From NCBI RefSeq assembly GCF_019578655.1, contig NC_063256.1, positions 20,312,005 to 20,376,004 on the forward strand: a stretch of 64,000 bases of DNA, in the 5' to 3' direction. The position numbers and the translations under genes are program-made. Source of the DNA: Ricinus communis. Its lineage: Eukaryota > Streptophyta > Magnoliopsida > Malpighiales > Euphorbiaceae. How positions within the stretch are numbered: position 1 is the first letter of the stretch; each line of letters starts with the position of its first letter. The notes beneath the pieces were generated by a model, which was given only the letters and a program-made list of their open reading frames with translations, had not been told where the DNA came from and did no database searches. Positions 55,141 to 64,000 of the stretch are shown in pieces.

Positions 55141-55670
55141 GCAAGTAGCTGTAGCAATCTAGGAGAGAAAACTAGTGATATCATTTTCAAATGAAGAACT
55201 ACCCCTGGAAAGGAGAAGCCACAACTGCCCGCTATATATCGAGGCTATTGTAAAGGGAGTGCAAAGTAGATGTATGATGGTTGATGATGGGTTTGGCATC
55301 AACATCTGTCCACTAAAGTTTTAGGGCGTATGACATTAAGCAGAAAGATTTAGAACCTAGTTCCACCATTCTCATAGCCTATCATGACACTAAGAGACAA
55401 GCGGTGAGAATAATTAAAGCATGTGTGAAGGTTAGACCGGTTGAGTCAGTGGTTGAGTTTGTAATGATTGACATACCAATAGGTTATTCAATCTTACTAA
55501 GTGATCTGTGGTATCATGAGCTGGGTCGAGTATCTTGTTCTTTTCATCAAATGATGAAGTTTCTTTATAAAGGTGAAGTGGTGACTATCCGAGCATTTGA
55601 AGTAGCTGTAAGGGTAGTTGAAGCCCTAAAGGAAGAAATGATGACTGAATTTCAGGTGTGATACGGCCTA
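55141..55670 (+). pseudogene. Tat aspartic protease region (B5)
   Basis: FSNEELPLERRSHNCPLYIE, the active-site loop MMVDDGFGINICPLK (Ser-Ala replaced by Phe-Gly compared with B4), then RPVESVVEFVMIDIPIGYSI and LWYHELGRVSCSFHQMMKFL. Frameshift after 55320. Confidence 0.8.
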
Positions 55671-56450
55671 AGGAGAGTCCTAGCGTGTGTATGATGAAAA
55701 AAATAGGGTATTACCCTAAAATCGGACTAGGTAGAGGTTGTGGCAGAGTGCCTGATTAGAAGAGCTCGGATTTGCCAATGGAAGTACTACTTACCTTGGA
55801 CGGAATAAGGATAGCCTAAAGATGATTAAAAAGCCAGAGAATGATTGAGTTTATGAGGGAAGGCTGTTGACGCCTTATATTGGGGAGATTTAGAGCCATG
55901 GATAGATGATAAGGGCAATTCTTGGCAAGGGTTTGAAATATTTGAAAAATAGTTCAAGATTATGAGGATTGAGAAGGTCCTTCAGGTCGAGGCTGACAAG
56001 AAGAATGCTGCTGAGAACGGTAAAGCTAAAGCTGAACAGTTTATCCAGACTACTAGTAATGTTGCTCCTCCACAGGCTGATGTTCATGCCGCTGACTTTG
56101 ATATTAATGCTTTTATTGAACAGGCCATTGTGAACGTCTTTTATGATAATGTTTACATTCAAACTTATTTAATGAGGCTGATGAGCTCATCGCTGATGAT
56201 GATCCAATGAATAACCAGTTTGCTTATTTATGTGGTGTTTTATTTGATGATTGCGTGCATTCTGCTAATTATCCCACTAGCATATTCAATATTGATTCTG
56301 TGCCATGTCATGTATTTAACCTAGGTACATCTCACTCCCCGAAGGAAGTCATGATTAGAGCTAGTTTAACTCTTAAAGAAAAAGAGAATAACAAAAATAT
56401 TAATAAAATATAAAAAATGTTTTGCCTGGTCTTATGAGGACATACCTGGA
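55671..56450 (+). other. Decayed protease-RT linker (B5)
   Basis: The G-patch-like KIGYYPKIGLGRGCG lies near 55710. An Asp/Asn-rich segment (56090-56300, DFDINAFIEQAIVNVFYDN) parallels 45720-45900. Frames are broken. Confidence 0.5.
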
Positions 56451-57285
56451 ATTGATAAGGAGATTGTCGAACATAAAATACCCACTTATCTAGATGTAAA
56501 GCCAGTAAAGCAAAAGTTGAGAAGATTAAGGCTGGAGTGGGCTCAACTAATAAAAGAAGAGATTAAGAAATAAATTGAAGCCTAGTTCATTGGAGAAGTT
56601 TAGTAACCGACTTAGGTCTCTAATATCGTGCTAGTACTAAAGAAAGAAGAAAGGGTTTGAATGTGTGTGGACTATAAAAACTTGAACAAGGCATCATCGA
56701 AGGATGACTTCCCACTACCTCACATTGATGTTATGGTAGATTTAGCAGCTTCGCATGCAATGTTTATTTTTATGGACGAATTTTCGGGTTATATCAAATC
56801 ATGAAGTCCATAGTTGATAAGCATAAAACAATATTTATCCTCGAATGGGGTCTATTCTGCTATCGAGTTATGCTATTTGGATTAAAGAATACAGAAGCAG
56901 CGTATCAAAGAATGGCAATCCAGATCTTCCATGATATGATCCACAAAGAAGTAGAAGTCTACGTGGATGATATGATGGTTAAGATAAAAACCCGAGAAGA
57001 GCAGTTTGAAGCGTTGGACAGATTTTTGGAAAGAGGAGAAGAGTATAATCTTCGATTATACCCAATGAAGTGTACGTTTGGTGTGACTGAAGGAAAGTTT
57101 ATTGGGTTTAAAGTAAGTGAGAAGGGCATTGAAATAGACCTTGACAAGGTGAAGGCTATTAGAGATGCCACCCCCAAAAACAAAGAAATCTATGGCTTCC
57201 TAGGTAGAATACAATATATAAGGCACTTTATTGCGAAGCTTACTCCCACTTTCTCACCGATTTATAAGTTGCTGAAAAAGGACTA
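56451..57285 (+). pseudogene. Tat reverse transcriptase (B5)
   Basis: KQKLRRLRLEWAQLIKEEIK, MCVDYKNLNKASSKDDFPLP, FIFMDEFSGYIKS, VMLFGLKNTEAAYQRMAIQI, and the intact catalytic VYVDDMMVKIKTREEQ. Then TFGVTEGKFIGFKVSEKGIE and GFLGRIQYIRHFIAKLT. It is the longest uninterrupted RT stretch in the window (56801-57286). Confidence 0.9.
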
Positions 57286-57667
57286 GAAAGTATAATAGGA
57301 TGAAAAGTGTCAAGAAGCATTCGAGAGGACAAATGAATATTTGATGAATCCACCAATATTAAGGCCTCAAAAACCAGATAAAGGTTTGATTCTTTACTTA
57401 GTAGTGGAAGCAAAAGTAGTTGGTGCTATGTTGGCTCAGGCAACTGAAGCCGGAGCAGAGCATGCAATTTATTATATCGGTAAGAAGTTGTTGCCATATG
57501 AGGTAAAGTACAACGAGGTGGAGAAAACTTGTTTAGCCATGATATGGTCTTCCAACAATCTAAGGCATTATTTTTAGTCGTATAGAGTACAAGTTGTGTC
57601 TAGACATGATCCTATGAAGTGTTTACAGGAAACACCGTCCTTGGTCGATAAACTGGGAAAGTGGTTG
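57286..57667 (+). pseudogene. Tat first RNase H (B5), interrupted
   Basis: PPILRPQKPDKGLILYLVVE, HAIYYIGKKLLPYEVKYNEV, EKTCLAMIWSSNNLRHYF and PSLVDKLGKW. The copia solo LTR is inserted at 57667, and the reading resumes at 60243 with GFDIEYATKKVIKGRVVEKF. Confidence 0.88.
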
Positions 57668-57700
57668 TGTTGGAAAAACACATGTAGTGGCGCAGCGAAA

Positions 57701-58256
57701 TGTCACAGCCCGCCTCATCTTGGGCAAGGCAAGGCAGTCCATGGGCAGAAATATGCCCAACATATGCCCAGCCCAAAAGTTGCAGCCTAGCCTAAGTTGG
57801 TTGCCCAAGGAGACCAAGGGAAGGATCTAGAGATTGCTGGAAGATGCAAGGCTTTGTGCAAGCCAAGGAGCTGCCTAGAAGCTTCCCTTGTTTGTACATA
57901 AAGTTGCTTCCAAAGGAAGCCTTGTACATATGTAACTTGTAGAGAATTCTAGAAGGATAAATTCTAGCCACAAGTTGAGGAGGTGGGAAGCCTATAAATA
58001 CCCCCTCCATCCATCATTTGTAACATACAAGAACATATACAAGAGGAAGGTTGCAAACTTAATAAAGCTCTCCATATTTTCCAAGCTCAAGTGCTCTCAA
58101 CTCTCTACCCTAACCAAGTCCGAAACCCTGCTGCCTACTTTGCTCACCTACAATCTCTCCCAATTCTAATCTAGGCTTACTTAGTTTTACTTCGTCAAGC
58201 AAGTTAACTAAGTGCCACGCGACTTGGCTAACCTCCTAAGCCCAAGTTTCGTGACA
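57701..58256 (+). mobile_element. Nested gypsy-type LTR inside the copia LTR
   Basis: 556 bp from TGTCACAGCCCGCC to TTTCGTGACA. It is bounded by CGAAA on the left and GAAAG on the right, so GAAA is a likely partial target duplication. It contains a TATA-like CTATAAATACC (57991) and a polyadenylation-like AATAAAGC (58060), as a complete LTR would. Confidence 0.7.
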
Positions 58257-58629
58257 GAAAGCTCTAAATATTTCACATCTCATGAAAATTAAGGTTACAA
58301 GTTGTAATTGAGGATTTAATTTAAGAAAAGGAAATAACTTTTCTTTTATGAACATGAAGAACACAAAGAAAAAAACTACAACCTTTGAAGAGCAGAATTC
58401 AATACTTGATTGTTGATGATGTTTCTATTAGAGAGTTAAATAGAGATTCGCAATTGCAAACTCTCTAGATTATCTCACACAACCAACCTCAAGCAAAAGC
58501 TATTCAATTCTTGAAGATGAAGAACTCCTTCTCCTCTCTCAAGTTTGCTACTATGATAACCTTATTATAATAGTAAGTTTATCAAATTATCTCTCTTCTG
58601 CTTATGATAATAGGAGTAAGAAACTCTCT

Positions 58630-59065
58630 TATACAGTGTTAAGGATTCATAATCTTTAATACAGTTGTACAAACACATGTCATTACAAAACTCTTTTACG
58701 ATGACAACTGTCAAGCAGTATTGACACATGTTATTATAAAACTCTTTTGTGATGACACATTTCAAGCTATATTGACACCACGTCTCAAGTTGCTTTCTTA
58801 ACACCTGTTATCAGAAAACCCTTTGGTGATGACATGTGTCAAGCTGCTTTCTTAACACATGTCATCATAAAATTCTTTTGGTGATGACATGTGTCAAGTT
58901 ACTTTCCTAACACATGTCATCATAAACCCTTGATGACACGTGTCAAGCTACTTTCAGGACACGTGTCATCATAAAATTCTTTTATGATGACATGTGTCAA
59001 GATGCTGTACGAATACATGTCATTACAAACTCTTTTGTGATGACATGTGTCAAGCTCCTTCAATA
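58630..59065 (+). repeat. ~52-bp tandem hairpin repeats in the copia LTR
   Basis: About eight imperfect units. Each is built as ACACATGTCATCA - spacer - TGATGACATGTGT, an inverted repeat of up to 13 bp that would fold as a hairpin. One unit near 58965 has ACACGTGTCATCA with a G-box core. The units also contain TGACA/TGTCA half-sites. Confidence 0.85.
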
Positions 59066-60242
59066 TATAACACTTATATATTATACTTTTTCATTAGTTA
59101 GACATTTACAGACTTTAACTTCGGAAGATGCTAGTGTTCATACTCAAGGTACAAGTCAAGTCCATCGTCGTTCTTGAGTTAATCTTAATATGTGTGACTT
59201 TCTAGGTTCATTATTAATTGGTAATGGGGATTAATATTAAAATCTTTAATATTAATTAAAATACTTTGATCAACTAAAGGAACAATTAAATAATTTTCCA
59301 TCAATCATTCCCATAAATTATAAGTGACGTCTAGCAATATATTATAATTACCCAATTAATAATAAAGAAATTGATCATTCATGACCCTTTATTTATGATT
59401 ACTGTGTAATTAAATCCTTCTATGCCAGTATCCCGATCAAGTGAGGATCATGGAATAGTCAAATTCACTAACTTGATTCTATGACCAAATCTAGGATACA
59501 TCTCGATTAAATATGATTAATGCGAAAACCCCTTTTCCATTAATCATAATTACCTTGGCCAAGGATTTCTTAGTCAAGATGTTATCAAATCGCATAGGAT
59601 ATTCTCCTTGTTACTCAAGGCAATGGATTCCTTACTGATGAACACCTGCCTCCATGCATATGTAACTGGAGCCACTATCTGCAAGTACCCATTCTAGGTA
59701 AAGCATAAGCAAATTCCAATTACATATTCATGAGACAATTCTGTCACCTCAGGTGTGAGGATTAGTTACACCATCATAACTTAATAATGAATTAGTGACT
59801 TAAGTAAATCATCCATGTGATTCATTATTTCTTCAAGTCATTTTCAGTCCACTCGTCTCAAAAGTGACCCATAATGATTAACTTAGTAATTCATACTAAA
59901 TGGAATGAGACACCATCCTATATATATTAGTATCTCATACTAATCATAGGGTTAAACGCATTATGTTGGTCTTCCGGATTAAAGATGTCCAATATTTAAT
60001 CCTATAACTAACAACTATTTATAGTATTAATTCTAAAGATCATCAGTCACTCATATTCTCAACTCTTAAGAATGGAGTCTTTAATAAATATTATTGGACT
60101 CATTCAATAATTATATTACTATAAAAATGAATGATAGACAACTGCCATTAATAAAATGATATTCATTACATAATAATATCACAATGTATGAACTAAAAAG
60201 CAAAAGTTCAATTGGCTTTTAGGACATACGTCTAACAGGTTG

Positions 60243-60820
60243 TTGTTATTGTTGATAGGATTCGACATTGAATACGCCACAAAGAAAGTAATAAAAGGAC
60301 GTGTTGTGGAAAAATTCTTGGCGCAGAATCCAATCGAGGAAGATGAGCCTTGCAATTTCGAGTTTCCTGATGGAGTTTAACAGCTATATCTGCTGCAGGA
60401 TGGCAAATGTACTTCGATAGGGCAATTAATAGGAATGGCATAGGAGTAGGAGTTATCCTGGTAACTCCGTTTGATGAAATATTGCCTATAACTAAGAAGC
60501 TAAGCTTTTGGGTCTCCAATAACATGCCCAAATACGAAGTTTGTGCTTTCGGCCTTCAGGCATTGCTAGCAATGGGGATTAAAAATGTAGAAATTCTTGG
60601 AGATGCCATGCTAGTAGTATCACAAGCAACCAGAGATTGGGACTTAAAATAGGAACAATTGAAACTCTACCATAAATACATCTAGGAGATCATTAAAACA
60701 TTCACCAAATGCCTATTTGTGCACATCAGTAGAGATAGTAATCTAATGGCATATGCATTAGCAAGGGTAGCTTTAGTCTAGGAAGACCCAAGAAAGGTTA
60801 AGACTAGACCCTTAGTAGTA
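60243..60820 (+). pseudogene. Tat second (archaeal-type) RNase H (B5)
   Basis: MYFDRAINRNGIGVGVILVT, then VSNNMPKYEVCAFGLQALLA and EILGDAMLVVSQATRDW, then LFVHISRDSNLMAYALARV. It is homologous to 47400-47815. Asp in the first motif is kept (YFD), as is Glu in YEVC. Confidence 0.88.
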
Positions 60821-62105
60821 GTGCAACCGTACGAGTTTTGTCATAAAATGAAGATAGAAGGGGAAGTTCGAGTAGCATTACCATATGACAAGCTGTGGTA
60901 TTATGATATTCTGAGATATTTGGAAGAGGGCATGTACCTCGAGTTACTAATAAACATGATCGAGCAGTTCTTTCGAAAGTTGAGGGTTAGGTTCATTACT
61001 CATCAGGGTGTATTATACAAAAGAGGCTCAAATGGTATTCACCTCAGATGCATGGATGAGAAAGAAGCATTGCGTATAATGGAGCAAATTCATGCGGGTA
61101 TCTGTGGTAGTCACATGAGCGGAGCATCCTTATTTAGGAAGATTATAAGGCAAGGGTATTCTTGGCTTACTATGCTAGCTGACTGCTATCTGTTTGCTAA
61201 GAGATGACATCAGTGTCAAGTTCTTGGCAAACTGATGCATCTGCCACCATATCAATTGTACACAACGAAATCCCCATGGTAGTTCTTAGCTTAGGGGATT
61301 AATAGGCGAGATTAAGCCGCCTACTAGCTATGGACATCGATAATCATAGTAGCATTTGATTACTTCTCCAAGTGGCTAGAGCCAAAATCCTTTACCAAGA
61401 TAGGAGCCAAGTAGATGGTAAAGTTTGTCGAGAAAAACCTAATTTGTTAATATGGGCTGCCACACCATATAGTATCCGATAATGGCATTCAGTTTTAAGG
61501 AGAGTTTCAAATGGTGTTTAAAAAGTACGAGATTGAACACCATAGCTCTTCTCCCAATAGACCTCAAGCAAATGGAGTTGTTGAGGCAGCCAATAATAGC
61601 ATAAAGAAGATCTTGGCTAAGATAATCAACGGGTCAAGGGATTAGGCAGAGAAGTTACCACATGCTTTATGGGATATCAAACTACAATAAGGAATCCTAC
61701 TGGAGCAACTCCTTATTCCTTAGTTTATGGGATGGAAGCAGTGCTACATCAACGGTAATGATGGAAGCTGAGATGCCTAAGGCTGAATTGGCAAGAGATC
61801 AGTATAAGTAGCTTAACTTAATTGATGAAACCAGGATGAGAGCTATGTATCATACATAACTTGATCAGTAGAGAATCATTTGGGTTTTTGACAAGCATGT
61901 CAAGCCTCGACTTTTGAAAGTGGGGTATCTAGTCCTTCTAAAAGGAAAGCATGTGGATCTTGATTGTTTGGGCGAATTCCGACCCAATTAGGAAGGTCTA
62001 TATCTTGTTAAGAAGATCATCTCTGAATGAGCGGTAATACTTATCAAATATTGAGGGAAATGTACTTAGCCAACCAGTCAACATAGATAGGCTTAAGCGA
62101 TATTA
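60821..62105 (+). pseudogene. Tat integrase (B5)
   Basis: FITHQGVLYKRGSNGIHLRC and IMEQIHAGICGSHMSGAS form the zinc-binding part (open to 61207). The core keeps its three acidic residues: VAFDYFSKWLEP, SDNGIQF and NGVVEAANNSIKKIL. The C-terminal domain ends near 62105 (NIDRLKRYYI). Stops are frequent after 61207. Confidence 0.88.
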
Positions 62106-62203
62106 CATATAAAATATATATAAAAAGAAAAGGGAAAAGATATTAAGCACATTGGATTGAAAATCCGTAACAGGCGATCCAAGCAAAAATTAGGGCGGTT
62201 CGA

Positions 62204-62303
62204 TAAGGTGAAAACTGAAAGGCACCTTAGGTAAAAATAAGAATCAAGTAAAAGGAGATATAATGCTTGATTAGTTAGAAAACTTGAAAGGGCTGACTAA
62301 TCA
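62204..62303 (+). repeat. Two stem-loop units after pol (B5)
   Basis: TAAGGTG - AAAACTGAAAGG - CACCTTA (62204-62229) is a perfect 7-bp stem. TGATTAGT...ACTAATCA (62268-62303) is a perfect 8-bp stem with GAAAACTTGAAAGGGC in the loop. Confidence 0.85.
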
Positions 62304-62499
62304 CATGAGTTAAATTGATTCCAATATGTATTTTGGCTGGAATGATTGACGACATGAGTTTTGAAACAATATGAATATGCTTTTGAGATTTTATATCAAT
62401 ATGCTTTGTAATTTTTAAACAATATTAAGCAAATATAGCAATTTTATCTTCCTTTGCAAAGTTCTGACCTCTAGTCATTGGTCAATACAGAAATAATAC

Positions 62500-64000
62500 A
62501 ATATCAGTATAAAACATCAATGAGCCTGATAAGCTACCCAAGGCTTATAAGCATTATCGACATCAGAATCAGTCAACTCGAGGAGGTTCTGAAGAATGAT
62601 CCGACAATACTAGGTGTAGCAGATAAAGTCAAGAAACCGAGCAAGGACTAGTCTTGGCTCAAACTTTGGCAGAGTGGAAGGAATCCCCTGTGGTCCCTTA
62701 TATTGGCGAACGAGTCGGGAGGGCGTGTAAAAAGAGCTACAATCCATCCTTGACAACACAACACAATAGGTATACTTCTGTAGAGTGACATGAGTTAAGC
62801 CCCACTAAGGGCACATCAGTGTATATCCTGATCAGAAAAAATACTCAACCACTCACACCATTCAGTGAAGTTATCAGCGGGCCACTGGTGCATGCAACTA
62901 AGGAAGTGTTGAACATTATATTTTACTACAGTCACATGTGAAGAAGCGATAAGGCTCAATCTCTCCTGTAACCATATTTAAAACAAGAAGAAAAAATATA
63001 ATAATAAATAAAAGACTAGAAAGCAACTTTGATAAGTCAACAACCTTAAGGGAAAATTTAGGCAAAAGTTAAGACAAGCTCGCTAGGTTGAAAACTAAAA
63101 AATAGGTGGCGTAGGCAAAAAGTAGAGCACAAAAGCGGAAATAATATAAATATCAGATATACAACAGATAAGATACTTGAAGGATGATCGAATTTCTTTG
63201 AAAATAGTCACTTTGACCTCTTCGAACGCGGTCCAATCCTATCAGAGTCTCTGCCATGATGAGCAGGGCAAGAGTAAAAGGACCAGTCCGTTGAGGAAGT
63301 AAGCTCACAATCCTCAGGTGACCTAAGCCGTCCTCCCATACCAACAGAAACTTTACCGTCAAGCAAAAAGCCAAATTCTCTACCAACTCAAGGTGGCTGA
63401 GTCAGTCGATCCCAACCATCTTATTAATGAAATGAGGTCAAGCCCTAATTCCCTGCCATGTGGTCCCAAGCTCTAAATGGGTAGATAAAAAAATCTTGCA
63501 ACCTCGCGAGGTGTCAAAGGTTCGATAAAAGGTAAAATGATCGCGTTCGCGGACTGTGCTAGAACATCTAAGATAGCAGCAAATTCTTCCCACAGGAGAA
63601 AACATCCGAGTGGCAAAAGCGAAACAAATGGATGTCTACATCCCAAAAACTTAAGGCAACATGAATGCAAGCGGAGTCCACTCTCACGTTACTAAAAAAT
63701 CAGAGACAAGTTATTAGAGGTCTAAGGGTTAGCTAAACATTTTTTGAGATGCCCTTCAACAGTGGTTGAAAGCAACAAAGGGAGCTTCAATCATGATTCT
63801 CTCTCTTCAAAGAATCTAGTAGAATGTGAAAATGAGCCAAAAAGGGAAAATTTGACCTTTTATAGGCCAATATAAGGTCTTAGCTTACATGGATTTAAGC
63901 CTTATTTAAGGAAAATATGGGCTAGCATATAGGATTTGAGTCTCTCATATAAAATGCTGGAGTGTAATTTACATGTGCAATAATTTGTCACGATTCATAT
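62500..64000 (-). pseudogene. DUF7745-like cargo gene (copy gamma, cut by window end)
   Basis: Antisense to pol of B5, as in the other copies. A more diverged subfamily: minus-strand frames show FLLVWEDGLGHLRIVSLLPQ and FTLALLIMAETLIGLDRVRR (63386-63153), then QYKGPQGIPSTLPKFEPRLV near 62720-62650. The FTLALLIMAETL...LDRVRRG stretch corresponds to the central AET..L...RR region of DUF7745-type proteins. A third frame (63670-63473) gives GCFLLWEEFAAILDVLA. An intron-like spacer with stem-loop units lies at 63040-63120. Stops are frequent. Confidence 0.6.
63080..63118 (+). repeat. Stem-loop unit in cargo intron (gamma)
   Basis: CTAGGTTGAAAACTAAAAAA...GTGGCGTAGG, a decayed member of the GAAAACYYGAAAGG family. 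It occupies the same position as the units at 41165 and 49994. Confidence 0.55.

Larger units (their letters stand above)
57663..60242 (+). mobile_element. Copia-type solo LTR with perfect target duplication
   Basis: The insert 57668-60237 starts TGTTGGAAAAACACATG and ends GTCTAACA. It is flanked by GGTTG on both sides (57663-57667, 60238-60242). Removing it rejoins Tat RNase H coding sequence. It has no primer site or coding region, so it is a solo LTR of about 2.0 kb after subtracting the nested element at 57701. The termini resemble Maximus/SIRE-type copia LTRs (inference). Confidence 0.88.

Noticed and set aside
1..64000. tRNA, rRNA, CRISPR or organelle insertions
   Set aside because: None of the expected sequences was recognised on reading; a covariance-model scan would be needed to exclude degenerate tRNAs.

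Overview
Plant nuclear DNA, almost certainly from a eudicot. The window is AT-rich and packed with nested LTR retrotransposons (Ty1/copia and Ty3/gypsy). It also holds TATA-box genes with GT-AG introns and a 16-cysteine thaumatin-like protein gene. I cannot name the species from the sequence. No CRISPR, tRNA, rRNA or bacterial operon features were seen.

Layout. 1-2.1 kb: 3' part of a long LTR (family A) with an ~82-bp tandem array. 2.1-3.2 kb: remnant of one copia element. 3.18-7.98 kb: a complete but decayed minus-strand copia element with both LTRs, primer site and target duplication. 8-11.4 kb: gene-poor, with a MITE-like candidate. 11.4-17.1 kb is the genic island: a small Cys-rich protein gene with a 5'UTR intron (CDS 13062-13499) and a three-exon thaumatin-like gene with a GPI-type tail (15970-17069). 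Lys-rich exon remnants of an unidentified minus-strand gene follow, next to a retrotransposon LTR. 18.2-64 kb is nested Ty3/gypsy DNA, mostly Tat-clade (called family B here). B copies carry gag, protease, RT, RNase H, a second RNase H and integrase, all broken by stops and deletions. They are interrupted by two solo LTRs of family A (19269-21669 and 21968-24835), a short non-autonomous element C (25316-28301), Athila-like sequence (52.4-54.4 kb) and a copia solo LTR that itself contains a smaller LTR (57668-60237).

Most interesting feature. The Tat elements carry an antisense cargo region downstream of pol, present three times: 37.6-41.9 kb on +, 49.4-52.4 kb on -, and 62.5-64 kb on -. It encodes a plant mobile domain (PMD)-like protein and a DUF7745-like protein. 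Two unexplained signals go with it. The first is arrays of 12-bp near-palindromes (consensus AGCCGATYGGCT) at a 20-21-bp period. They lie just upstream of the TATA box of the second cargo gene, inside the first cargo gene's intron, and in the LTRs. The second is a family of about a dozen stem-loops with a conserved loop (GAAAACYYGAAAGG) and co-varying stems, placed where pol and the antisense genes converge and inside the cargo genes. Together these suggest a coordinated cargo-expression system in this lineage, now decayed here. Function is inferred, not shown.

Limits: everything was read by eye. Domain calls rest on motif recognition, repeat boundaries inside nested regions are accurate to roughly 5-50 bp unless a target duplication is quoted, and divergence counts are approximate.
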